64,000 bases of DNA from Cricetomys ansorgei. Its lineage: Eukaryota > Chordata > Mammalia > Rodentia > Nesomyidae. Made by a program: the position numbers and the translations under genes. Shown here piece by piece: positions 24,484-34,605 of this stretch (position 1 is the first letter of the stretch; each line of letters begins with the position of its first letter). The notes beneath the pieces were generated by a model, which worked only from the letters and a program-made list of their open reading frames with translations, was not told where the DNA came from and made no database searches. Where the stretch lies: positions 62,001-126,000 of the forward strand of contig JAMJFZ010000690.1 of the NCBI GenBank assembly GCA_026225945.1, given 5' to 3'.

Positions 24484-25384
24484 GACATTGAAAAAAAAAG
24501 GGAAACCAGAAAAAGAAGAAACAAGTTGAACAATTCTTTTTGCTCATCAGGTCAATTTTTTTATTAATTTGTAAATTTGTTTGAGTAGCTGCCATGGCTT
24601 AAATCACTGTTACTTTGTCACCCCTCTTTTTCCAGCTACATAAAAAATGTAACAACCTAACATTCAGTAGAATGTAAGTATATGTATATAATGGGCCATA
24701 TAGACTTTCCCCTCTGTGTAATTCATAATTGCCTAGAAATAAGGATTGTCTGCTTCCATCACTGAACCCAAACTATACCCCAGTAATGTTGCTGATGATT
24801 TCTGCATGAATCAATCCACTGTGGATTCAATCTTTCAACCTACTAACCCCTTTTCACTTAGGAAGACTAAACTGCCCTGCTATTAGCAAAGTTTTCAATA
24901 CACTGAATTTTCTAGATGTCTCATGCTAAGAATATTTTTGAAGCATGAAGTTTCTAGGATGGCCTCTGAAGATGACACACATTAATGCAGAGATGATGGA
25001 TGATGGACCTGAGGATACTTAATATCATTCCAATATTTGTGTTATGTTATACAGCATAGATATCTGTACAACAATATAGCAATAGCATGTTGTCTATATC
25101 TTAATAGACAAGTTACCTAGGTAGTTGTGACATTGTCACATGAACCTTAAATGCAGAAAATGTTCTTTGGCTGGGACAGAAGTCAGAGAGATTGGAACTA
25201 CAAGAAATGATTGATTACCACATTTGGCTTTGAGGATGGACAGATACACATCAAGGATAGAAAAGCAGCATGCAATTTTCAAGCAATCCTTTTATGACAG
25301 AAGCATATAAATGAGGACCTCAGTAATACAAATTCAAGAGACAAAGTCAAACAATGACTTAGAATAACCTTGAATGTGGATCCT
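24484..25384. other. Unrecognised unique stretch
   Basis: About 900 bp without a repeat that I can name. An MLT1-like look around 24960-25010 is too weak to call. Confidence 0.35.
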
Positions 25385-25580
25385 TTTACAGGGACTGTAA
25401 AGTGTAACCTGGGCTTACCAGTGTTTTGTTTTTTTTTTCAGCTATGAAAGTCCTTGAGCATAGGGTTAGTTGGCTAGTTGAGTCTATCCCATCTTGAAAC
25501 CTGAATCCCTGTGAACTAATGAAACATATTTTCACTTACTAGCTTTATGTGATTTGTTACACAGCAACAAAAAACCAGTA
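25385..25580 (+). mobile_element. MLT1-type MaLR LTR fragment
   Basis: The end 'tagctttatgtgatttgttacacagcaacaaaaaacc' (25539-25575) matches the 3' terminus of MLT1 LTRs (…taagttttggggtaatttgttacacagcaataaataac). Preceding 'gaatccctgtgaac' fits the same family. Ancient solo fragment. Confidence 0.5.
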
Positions 25581-25638
25581 AACATTCGTTGCTCTCCTTC
25601 CTTTGAAATTCCCAGAACTACTTTTAAATGAGTATTCT

Positions 25639-26498
25639 AAGTAAATGTCTCTGTCTTTTTTTTTTTAGTTTTGCAATTTTTATTTTTCTTCACTCATATA
25701 GTACATCCCAACACCCTTCCTTCCCACCCTCCACTCCTCCCATTTCCCCCCATCTCCCCTCTCCCCAAGATCTACACCCCATCCCCTGGCTCCCACCCCT
25801 GCCTCTCCCCAAGAAAGAGCAGCCCTCCCAGGATTATTTCTCAAACCTGGTACAACAAGATGGAACAGGGCCAGGCACTTTTCCCTACTTCAAGGGAGAA
25901 CTAGGCAATCCAGCATGGGGAGACGGATCCCAAGGGCTGGTGAAAGATTCAGAAACACATACCCCCACTCCAGTCTGTATGAGTTCTTCAAGAGCACCAA
26001 GCCAAGTGATCTCAAAACATAATTGGGGGACCCAACAAATTCTATTTCTACCACTTCAGCATCTGTGAGGCCCTAAGAGTGCTGATCAGTTGGTTCCATG
26101 GGGTTAGTTCTCCTGGTGTCCTCAACCTCTTTGGTCCCCACAATCCCTCCTCTGCCTCTTCTGTGGGGCTCCCTGAGCTCTGTTCTTTATTTGGCCATGG
26201 GCCTCTGCTTCTGCTCCCTTCAACTATTGGAGGAAACCTCTCTGATGAACATCGGGGTATGTACTGATCTATGAGGAAAACAGGATAACTTCAGAAGTCC
26301 TTTCCTGGCTCTCCAGTCTCCTGTACCCAGGCGAGACTTCCAGTGGGGGGACTGGGACACCATCCCAGCCACAAAAACTTCGACCTATGGCGTATCCTCC
26401 CTGCAGGAGCCTCTGGAACAGTGGACGGGCAGAACACTATGCACAAGGAAGGAACCCATGACCCATACTCCAGGGCAGGCCAGGAAGTAAATGTCTCT
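25639..26498 (-). mobile_element. 5'-truncated L1 3' region with perfect 14-bp target duplication
   Basis: A discrete 832-bp insertion. The direct repeat 'aagtaaatgtctct' occurs at 25639-25652 and again at 26485-26498. On the minus strand the element ends in poly-A (T-run at 25655-25666 on +). Next comes a G-rich polypurine tract of the kind typical of rodent L1 3'UTRs (about 25700-25815), then gene-poor sequence with no intact frame. A perfect duplication and an intact tail suggest a comparatively young copy. The sequence body was not matched to a named subfamily; another retroposon mobilised by L1 is possible. Confidence 0.75.
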
Positions 26499-27184
26499 TT
26501 CATTTCTAAATGGAGTAATTCTGTCTGTCTTTCACTACTTTGATTTGAGGGAAAAGTTCACTTCCTGTTCCAGCTCACTGTCAATTAGACTGTTTGAAGG
26601 GAATATTTTTAAGTGAACTACATTAACATTTGTGACTCCCAAAAGAAGTTGTTGATATACTTCTTATTTGCTTCACATAATAAGATCTGATTGGTAGTAT
26701 GAGGAACTTCAGTGTCATGAGAGCAACACTTTTGGGCAACTGGATTTCTGGATCTCTAGATTCATATATTACCGCAGTTGAGAAGAATGTAATTTATTCA
26801 TAAATATGAAATATAGTAACAGGAGACACATCTGGTTACTATTCCAACATCTAAAGAATTTAGAAGTCATGATTTCTGCTATCTCAAGATGAAAGAAGAC
26901 CAAACAGAAAGCCAATGCCTTGTCTTAAATCCATCAGAGAATTGAGGTCACAGGTCTTACTCTAACCTCTAAAACCAGAGAGTCAGGAATATTCAAAGAT
27001 TATAGATTACTTTCCTAGAAGCAGAAGGTATTAGACTCAGTAGCTAATAGGAACACTTAAATGCTAATTTCAAAGAATTGCTGTTGGCTGGTTGTACAAT
27101 GGCTTGAAAGATTCAAAACTGCTTGGAGCCTAGTATAAATAATAAGTATAATACTTTCAAAAGTTACACCTCTAAGGTTTCCAC
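26499..27184. other. Unrecognised stretch, perhaps eroded L1
   Basis: A-rich on the + strand, lying just upstream of an L1-like block. It may be the 5' part of the same old L1, but I see no clear landmarks. Confidence 0.3.
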
Positions 27185-27920
27185 CAGAGCCGTAAGGTGA
27201 AGATCAGAGGAAAATCACCTACTGTTTGGCAAGGTCAAAGTGAAAAGTTGTGAAATACAAACTCTTTTAAAATAAGCCCAGAGCATCATTAACCAAAACA
27301 AGCCTCAACAAAAAAGAAAATAAAATGCCTTATCTGACTTAGGAAAAGGAAAATCACCTATTTCTATGCAGATTTTAGACTTTCTGGCTCACCTGAGGAG
27401 AAAACTACAAGCTGAGAAACAGTCAGGATGGTTCATAGCTCAGAATCACAGGTACAATTTTAGTCATAGGTTTACAGAATGCTTCCCCTCTACCTAACTG
27501 TATCTGCACATCATGAAAGTGAATTATAAGCAAAATAACTTCAATGCTCAAACTCTAATAAAGAGTTTCTAAGAAAACATACAATATAGACCACAATAAT
27601 GAATGGCAAGGATACTTCGAGAAATTGGAGCCTCTAACACTTACACTTGTAATAAACAGTAAAGGTATCCTAACTCCTAGCCAGATTGTCATACAGCTTC
27701 ATAATAAAAGTCTATAGACTTCAGTTCCTAGAACATCATACATACATCATGCCAAACTCCTAAGAAAAAATCAAGGCATTTTAAAGAAAAAAACAAGAGA
27801 AATCCCTCAGTCTCACAGACAAATGAAACATCTGATATGACGAGGACATAAAATAGCTGTGATTCTTACACTAAGGTTCTAATGGGTAAAGTGGACAAGA
27901 AATTGTCCTAGAACTTAGAA
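27185..27920 (+). mobile_element. Old L1/HAL1 body fragment (ORF1 region)
   Basis: A-rich sequence with 'catcatgccaaactcctaag', 'aaatcaaggcattttaaag' and 'aaatagctgtgattcttacac…aaggttctaatgggtaaagtgg' parallels the ORF1 region of mammalian L1M/HAL1 elements. No open frame survives. Confidence 0.45.
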
Positions 27921-29611
27921 ATTTAAAATACTGCACATTTATTAACCCACAGGTTTTGCGAATCAGAGCACATCTTAGCTATGTCCACTGCTGAGGGTCT
28001 AGGCATGTTCCATGAAACCTAGGATCTCATCTAGAGGCCCAACTGGCAAAGAATGTCCTTCCATACTGACTCATGTTGTTGGCAGGGTTCAGTCCATTAA
28101 GTGCTTTTGGATAGAGGATTCTGTTTGCTCACTGGATATTGGTGAGAGCCTACCGTCTCTACTCCTTGCCATTTGGACCTAACATACCAGCTTATTTTAT
28201 TAAAGCCAGCTGGCAGAGAATCTGCTAGTAAGATAGTTGTCATAATCTTCTTTTGACAAAACATGGAAATGAATTCTCAATGTAGATATATTCTGTCAGC
28301 TAGAAACAAGTTACTTAAAGGGGGAGAAATACAAAATTGTAAATACCAGGGAAATGAGGGCCATTTATGGTCAGCTTAGAGATGCTCACTATTATGCTTA
28401 TTGTCATTTAAAAGGCAATATAATTCGATGAGTGATTTATCTGATTAATCAAAAAGTCTGAGAAAGAAAAATATTTCTCTTCTTTTTCTTTCCTTTCTCT
28501 TCCACCTCATCTCCTTACAAAAGTCAAGGAAGACATTGGTAAGCTCAGAGAAGTTGAAAATGCCCAACATCATACAAGCTTGCTAGAGAACCCCAACCCC
28601 AAAGTCTTTTCTTCTTCACCTTTCTGAGATAAAGTCCAAATCAAAAGGAAAGTAAAATAATAATAGAATCAAAGTTAAGTAAGAAATCCAAGTGGTGAGT
28701 TGGAAGAGATGGATACTTGAATCAATAACATTTAAAGAATTCAGATGAGAAATTTCAAGGAGTATAAAGCAAAATAGGAGGGAGGGGGAAGCATTGAGTG
28801 TGCCAGGAAAGGCTGCCAGACCCTTAGGCAATCCAAAATAATGGATAGCATGCCTGCTTTTGAGGGTCTTGTCCTTTGGACAAGGCAGACTAGTCTAGAG
28901 ATGCTTGAATGCAAGAGGACAAGTATTATAGCAAAAATGTGAACCTGATGGAAAATGAAGCAAAGAGAGGAATCATGCAGAGATGGATGGGGAGCCTCAG
29001 AGTAACTGCTCTAAAGGAATATCAAAAACATTCCATGACACAGTCACAGTTTGCAAGTTCTGATCAGCAAATCCCAATTGCCAATGTAGCCTTCTGCCAT
29101 GCCCACTCACTCTAAATATTTGATAACAATATAGACTCCTGTTTCTGAACAGCAGTGACAGAGTTTGCACTTTCTTGAAGACGCTTTCAAAGCCCACCCC
29201 AGTATGTGACATCTACCCTCTATTCATTAAAAGAGCTTGTAGTATAAAGAACAGCTGATGAGCAAAGTCTACAGAATAAAGTAGGATTGCCTGGGCTGCT
29301 CTGGCAAGATTTTTAATGAGGAATAAGGGATTTTGCATAAGTGTTTGACTTACGATGAACACATAGGAATAACGAATAACTACTGCTACTAACTCATGAT
29401 TCTCTTACGGCCTTGATGTCTATCAAACATATGTTTTATTTCAAATTGGGGCATAGAAAAACCCATCTAACCATTGCTGAATGTGATTTCTATGATTCCA
29501 TTCTCTGTGTCCTCTCAAAGGAATCCATCTAGCAACACATTAGCTGAGGAAAATTACCTGCTCTTCCAGGTACAAAGGAAAATCACTTATGCCCTTTCAA
29601 GGCTGTGTTCA
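27921..29611. other. Unrecognised unique stretch
   Basis: About 1.7 kb without a recognisable repeat or exon. A pyrimidine-rich patch lies at 28465-28520. Confidence 0.4.
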
Positions 29612-29695
29612 ATGGGATGGAGATATAGCTCACTGGTAGAGGGCTTGCCTAACATGCACAAAGTCCAGTGTTCCATCCCTAGCATTGGAAACATA
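29612..29695 (+). mobile_element. ID-type SINE
   Basis: 'gatggagatatagctcactgg', 'tagagggcttgcctaacatgc', 'ccatccctagcattggaaac' is a near-complete ID element with its A-rich end. The tRNA-like internal promoter boxes are recognisable but substituted. Confidence 0.85.
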
Positions 29696-29724
29696 AAGAG
29701 GTGAGAAGAGGTTTAAAGGCCTGC

Positions 29725-29870
29725 TTCAGTTCCTTTTCTGGCCACATATAACCAGGAGATCACTTAAACTCTGAGTGAAATGAGAACTTTTTCACTTCTC
29801 TCCATGGTAAGATGAGTGGAGGGCTGAATGAAATCATGTACACAGTAGTACTCCCTCATCAGAGAGCATC
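29725..29870 (+). mobile_element. Possible MIR fragment
   Basis: 'ccacatataaccaggagatcacttaaactctgagtgaaatgag' follows the MIR order (…gggcaagtcacttaacctctctgagcc…aaatgag). Weak but collinear. Confidence 0.35.
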
Positions 29871-30824
29871 TGGTTGAGGAGTGTCAGTTGGCACATTACA
29901 CAAGAGCTGAAATTACACTGGAGATCACAAGTAGATTGTAAAGAGCTCTGAAAGCACTTTACAATAGCCTAACTAGGAAAGCCAAAGAGAAGTGCTCAAC
30001 TGGACAGACTTAATTTATTAGGCCCCACTCTAAATATAAATTCTACTGTCTTGTCATCATAGTTCTTAAACAGACTTTTGGAGTTATTTTACATCTGTAA
30101 GTGGAAGACAGAATATGGCCAATACCTGGCCTTCCATTACATTCACTGTGTGGTTCAGAATGATTAATTTACTTTGAGTTGCCTTTAACAATCAGATTTT
30201 TGCAAAGAAGAAATATTGATAGATTTGTTTTCATTTAATAATAAGAGAATGCAATAACACACTTTTAATAACTATAAGGTGCTTATCACTTGTGATGAAT
30301 TATTTTAGAAGCTACAAGTTTATCTGAAAGCATTTCATCACTGTCTCCTGAACTGAATATATAATGTCAACAGGCCTCTTCCAGCATTGGAATGAAGTCC
30401 GTGATTTTCTGCCTACTTGCTTTCCATATTTGTGATGAACTATGTAATTCTAAGAGAAGAATAATAAGTCCACAACTACCAATGTGGATTAGCCACAGTT
30501 TCACCAGCAAATCACCCTGAACATGGTCTCATTTGAATGTTCTTTATGGGAAAGGCAGTATTAAGTAGATATCAAAGGGATTACTTTAATAATAAAGTGA
30601 AACCACAATTTGTACTAAGGTAGACTATGTCAACCTTCTTTTTTGCACTATGGTCCCAGAATCATTTCATGACTAGCTCTGAGCAAATCATTAACGTATT
30701 AAAATAACCAGCATCGAATATAATATTAATGGGTGTTTTATCTCTCTGTTTAAAAAAACTTTAAAATTATATCATTCATGTAAAATGGTCACCTGGTATA
30801 AAATAATTATAACCCTTCCAAATT
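29871..30824. other. Unrecognised unique stretch
   Basis: About 950 bp, AT-rich, nothing recognised. Confidence 0.4.
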
Positions 30825-31037
30825 GTATTAATTTTCTAATCACTGTGGCAATATACAAAAGAGAAAATGATTTTTTAACCTATAGTTGAGAGGCTCATGG
30901 CTTAAGAGAGTGTACTCTATCATGGCAGAGAACACATAGCAGAGTTCAAGGTAGCATCAGCTTGTAGCAGCTGCTTGATTACATCACAGCAGAACCTGAC
31001 TTGGAGAGCAGAAGCAGAAAGTAGAAAGGAAGCAAGG
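30825..31037 (+). mobile_element. Rodent interspersed repeat fragment (Lx-like)
   Basis: 'gtattaattttctaatcactgtggcaata', 'gagaggctcatggc', 'atcatggcagagaacacatag', 'gagcagaagcagaaag' follow a common muroid repeat that begins with a 'ttagggtttctattgctgtg'-like block and continues '…atcatggcaggaagcatggcag…'. The LTR pair is inserted immediately downstream of it. Confidence 0.5.
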
Positions 31038-31043
31038 CAAGGC

Positions 31044-31363
31044 TGTTGTGGAAGTTTATTTTTAGATACGTTCTAAACAATTGTTTTGTGCACTGTTGGG
31101 GAAAGGGCTGCCTAGGTCTTGGTGTTTTATATTGTTTACAGGTGTTGACTTTATGTGGGGGATGTTTGATTGTTAATGATCTGCACGTGCTAGCAATAGA
31201 ACATCTGAGGAGCTTATGTATCAGTAAAAATACCTGAGCTGGGATGCTCAGGGTTCCACTGTCCAGGATGGCACTTGCCATGGTAGTGGTTCCTCTGCTG
31301 AGGTCTGGCAGGGTCTGAAAATGAGTCCTTGTCTCTCTTGGTGAGTCCACACAATGTGAAACA
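31044..31363 (+). mobile_element. ERVK-like LTR, + copy
   Basis: Begins 'tgttgtggaag' and ends near 'gtgaaaca'. Shared landmarks with the minus copy and with the solo LTR at 40.53 kb are 'gggggatgtttgattg', 'gatctgcacgtgct', 'ggttccactgtc' and 'ctctgctgaggtctggcagg'. The polyadenylation signal position reads 'cagtaaaaa' instead of 'caataaaaa', so it is damaged. The exact 3' boundary is uncertain by about 10 bp. Confidence 0.75.
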
Positions 31364-31378
31364 ACATGGGGCACCATT
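31364..31378. other. Shared primer-binding-site-like core of the LTR pair
   Basis: 'acatggggcaccatt' lies between the two LTRs. On the minus strand it reads aa-TGGTGCCCCATGT, the form of a retroviral PBS (TGG start after an LTR CA end). From the + side it reads TGGGGCACCA, also beginning TGG. The core is thus nearly palindromic and can serve as PBS for either LTR. Confidence 0.55.
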
Positions 31379-31708
31379 TGTAGCAGTGCAACTACTGTGT
31401 AGCTCGCAAAAAGGACAAGTAGGCATATTCATTGGTGCAAGCCCTGCCAGACCTCAGCAGAGGTACCACCATCATGGCAGGTGCCATACTCGACAGTGGA
31501 ACCCCAAGCATCTGAGCTCATGCGTTTTTATTGATTAAGAACTGCTCGTGTTCTACTGATAGCACGTGCAGATCATGTGCAATCAAACATCCCCCATATA
31601 AATCCAACATCTGCAAACAATACAAAATGCCAAGGCCTAGGTAGCTCTTCCCCTAACAGTTCACAAAACAATTGTTTTATATATAACTAAAAACAAATTT
31701 CCACAACA
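31379..31708 (-). mobile_element. ERVK-like LTR, - copy
   Basis: Read on the minus strand it starts 'tgttgtggaaa' and ends 'ctgctaca', i.e. TG…CA termini. An 'aataaaaa' polyadenylation signal follows 'cttaatc', and the R/U5 part carries 'gcttggggttccactgtc'. About 330 bp, slightly longer than the + copy because its U5 end is more complete. Confidence 0.8.
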
Positions 31709-31763
31709 CAAGGAAAAAATTCTCAAAACTCATGCATTGTAACCTGCTTCTTCCATTGAGGCA

Positions 31764-32005
31764 TGTCTTAGTCATGTTTCTGTTGCTGTGATAAAGACAG
31801 GACCTGAATTAGAAGCCATGAAGGATTGCTTCTTACTGGGTTGTTCTCCATGGCTTTAGCTTTCTTTCTTATACAACCCAGGGCTACCTGCTTAGAGGGA
31901 GCACTGTCCCCAGTAGTCTGTGCCCTCCCACAGCAATCATTAAGAAAATGTCCAACAGATTTGCCTACAGGCAATCTGTTGTAGGCACTTTCTAAGTTGA
32001 GGTTC
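31764..32005 (+). mobile_element. Rodent interspersed repeat fragment (Lx-like)
   Basis: 'gtcttagtcatgtttctgttgctgtgataaagaca', 'attgcttcttactgggttgttctccatggcttt', 'cttatacaacccagggctacc' and 'caatcattaagaaaatgt' match a frequent muroid repeat module. Same class as the fragment at 30.8 kb. Whether this class is an L1 3' end is from memory only. Confidence 0.6.
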
Positions 32006-32067
32006 TTATTATATTATCATTCTAGATTTGTGTCCTGTTCACTTCCCCCACCTACACCAGTCACTGA

Positions 32068-32108
32068 TACTACTACTACTACTACTACTACTAATAATAA
32101 TAATAATA

Positions 32109-32143
<35 letters not shown>
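32068..32143 (+). repeat. (TAC)n-(TAA)n compound microsatellite
   Basis: About ten TAC units change into about fifteen TAA units with one TAG. Together with downstream TC and TG tracts it produces a 203-codon artefactual frame (Thr/Asn/Leu/Ser/Val runs). Confidence 0.97.
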
Positions 32144-32144
<1 letters not shown>

Positions 32145-32274
32145 GCAACCAGGAGAAGAAGAATGCTCTATTTCCAGTAGGTTCTGCTATCTCCAAAAAC
32201 AGCTCTACCAATAGTGATCAGATATCCAAACTCATGAGCCTATGGCAGACATTTCACATACAAACCAGAACAAA

Positions 32275-32350
32275 GGGTTTAGGATGTAACTCAGTAGTAG
32301 AGTCCTTGCCTAACCTACCTGATGTTCTGGGTTCAACCTCAAACAACACA
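32275..32350 (+). mobile_element. ID-type SINE
   Basis: 'ggtttaggatgtaactcagtagtagagtccttgcc' to 'gttcaacctcaaacaacaca' is an ID element. Its tail runs directly into a TC-rich tract rather than poly-A. Confidence 0.8.
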
Positions 32351-32352
32351 CG

Positions 32353-32399
<47 letters not shown>

Positions 32400-32557
32400 C
32401 CTCTTTCTGTCTCTCTCTCTTCCCCCTTCTCTCCCTCTTCCTCTCTCTTCCCCTCTCTCTGTCTTTCTCTCTGTCTCTGTCTCTCTGTCTGTCTGTCTCT
32501 CTCTCTTTCTCTGTGTGTGTGTGTTTGTGTGTATGTGTGTGTGTGTGTGTGTGTGTT
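32351..32557 (+). repeat. (TC)n then (TG)n microsatellite
   Basis: About 160 bp of TC-rich sequence with TTTC and TGTC variants is followed by about 47 bp of TG repeat. Pure enough for slippage. The polypyrimidine half can form triplex DNA in principle. Confidence 0.95.
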
Positions 32558-33530
32558 GAGAGAGAGAAGAAAATGATGAAAGAAAACAAAATTCAAGTGA
32601 CACCGTGAGTATGTCATAGAAGTATGTCACACTGTACAACTTTCTATGTGATGTCAAATAGCCTATATTATTGTAGACAGTTTTTAAAATGTACTTTTCC
32701 AATTAGTATAAATTATGTCTTGGTAAATAGTAAAGTTTATAAAATCTCAGAAGAAAAGTTTTTTTTTTTTTCTAAATCCATGTCAACTTTACAAGAGAAG
32801 ACCAAGTAAGATTTATGGTAGACTTCTTGTTCATTCTTCCTTCCCGCCTAATGCCTCTTGTTGAACAAACATTTAGCCTTGTTCCTTTTTTGAAAAACAG
32901 TGTACAGAGATTTTGTTGATGGCCTTTCCTAAGTAGAAGCAGATAAGACATTTTATGGGTAGTGAGATTTAGACTTGAAGGATTTACTCTTGGAGTGTAA
33001 CCAAGACAAGGGAATGAACAATGGAACATGTGTTCTTTAGGTTGGTTTTATAGATTGTTTTCTGATTAATGGACTTTGTGGAGTTGTAAACTCTCATAAG
33101 GCTGATACAAAGGCTAGTTCTGCTTTTTCTGGTATAGTTCTAAATACATTGTCATTAAGGTTGGTTATTTTAGCAAAAGACAGATACAAATGATTTGTTG
33201 TTTTCATTGGTTTCAAACTAAAACCAGCTTTCTACTTTCTTTGTGTAAAAGAACTCCTCATACAAATATTATGATCTTCAAATGTCTGATTTGAAACTAG
33301 TTTTAAAGTTGTTCTACTCATTCCAAAAAATGCTCAGGCTCAAAAGAGATTACTTATGAGCTCTGTTTTTTGTTTTAAGAGTATAAATTGGCATATAATA
33401 CTTAATGAGTGAATCAAATTGTGCAATTAATTCCAAGGAATCTTCCTATAAGAGAAATTCTACCTTCATGAGGTTTCAGTACAATAATGAGCAATAACCA
33501 CAACTCACACACAACACGTTAATTTTGATA
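32558..33530. other. Unrecognised unique stretch
   Basis: About 970 bp, AT-rich, with a T-run at about 32759-32771. No family recognised. Confidence 0.4.
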
Positions 33531-33739
33531 CAGTGGTTTCAACCTAGGTAGTTTTGCCTTATGATGGTCATTTAACTATGTTTGGAAACATTTTTACTTA
33601 TTCAAGCCTTAAATACTGTTGGAATCTCATAAATCTAGGCCAGAGATGCTGCTAAACATTCTACCATGCACAGGTTAGCCTTAATAATGAAGATTTATCT
33701 GGTCCAAAATGTTACTAGTGCTAAGACTTAAAAACCCTG
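33531..33739 (+). mobile_element. MER20-like hAT-Charlie element, near full length
   Basis: Starts 'cagtggtttcaacc' and ends 'taaaaaccctg'. The core 'ggccagagatgctgctaaacattctaccatgcacagg' and 'tatctggtccaaaatgttactagtgct' follows the ~219-bp element I know as MER20. No 8-bp target duplication is convincing. Confidence 0.75.
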
Positions 33740-34605
33740 CTGTAGAATCATGCCTGAGTCTGGAGAAAGTTCTCATGCTGGGGTGATAAGGAGAGGGGTG
33801 TGTTGTCATTGGCACAGCATGAATGTGAATTGAGAAAAGGTCAAGGGTTTGACATTTTTCACCTTTGAGTGTCTTAATGGACCAATTGTTATTTCAAAGA
33901 TTAAATGGAGTGGGGGCCAGAATCTAGGTAAATGCTGAATTTATAATGAAGTCATGTTTCTTCTTGTTTCTTGATCTGCTTTCAAAGAAAAAAGAACAGA
34001 AATCACCTACAGACTGAAGTTATCACTTTTTTAATGCCTGGTTTAATTAAACTAGAATGGGCATTACTATCAGAGGAGGGTGATGTCTATGTCTTAATTA
34101 GAGATTTAACCAAATGCACAGCTCTGTGGGCAGCAAGTTGGCTGTTCTTAAATACTCGGACAAACTGTCATCTTAATCTGTGATTTATAGGGTGTGCCAC
34201 TTCAGTCACTCAGTTCAAGTTCCATAGCTGTGTGCTTGCTGGCCCGTTTCTATGCTACGGTTGCTCTTGGGTTGGGAGCAGCTGCTCTCCCTTAAATGCC
34301 TGTGCCTATGTTTGCTACATTTCTATGACAATGTGTTCACACGAATATAATTATGACTGCATTAGCACTTGCCCTGTAAAGCACATGATTCAGGGGTTTA
34401 TGAGGAGGTAATAAAAACGCACTTCAGGCTTAAACTTGTCTGTGGGTGGGGGCAGTTGTAAATGGTCACTGCTGGTTAGGGCCTTCTGAAGTTTGTGGTC
34501 ATTAGTTCTATTTATTGGTTACTTCTCTGCAGAGCCAAAACTATGTGCTGTGGGATTTAGAGCTTTAATCGTTTAACAAAACACAGAGCCCTTGCCAAGT
34601 TTCAT
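33740..34605. other. Repeat-free stretch
   Basis: About 870 bp without a repeat that I can recognise, containing homeodomain-type AT motifs (for example 'ggtttaattaaact' and 'gtcttaattagag'). It could hold a conserved non-coding element, but conservation cannot be judged here. Confidence 0.35.

Larger units (their letters stand above)
31038..31714. mobile_element. Tail-to-tail inverted LTR pair flanked by near-identical 6-bp repeats
   Basis: This composite holds one LTR in + orientation, a 15-bp core, and a second LTR of the same family in - orientation, with U3 ends outward. It is flanked by 'caaggc' (31038-31043) and 'caagga' (31709-31714), which match at five of six positions, as an ERVK-type 6-bp target duplication would. 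No internal retroviral genes are present. By hand comparison the arms are roughly 80% identical, so a long imperfect hairpin of about 310-bp arms is possible. Confidence 0.7.

Noticed and set aside
24153..24533. 126-codon poly-Ser frame on -
   Set aside because: Generated by the AGG microsatellite after the B1.
25628..26068. 146-codon Pro/Ser-rich frame on +
   Set aside because: It lies antisense to the L1 3'UTR polypurine tract; codons follow the C-rich repeat composition.
30825..32005. Complete provirus spanning the LTR pair
   Set aside because: The LTRs are inverted with only 15 bp between them; no gag, pro, pol or env remnants occur in or around them.
31997..32608. 203-codon open frame on +
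   Set aside because: It reads Thr, Asn, Leu, Ser and Val runs through TAC/TAA, TC and TG repeats and an ID SINE; purely compositional.
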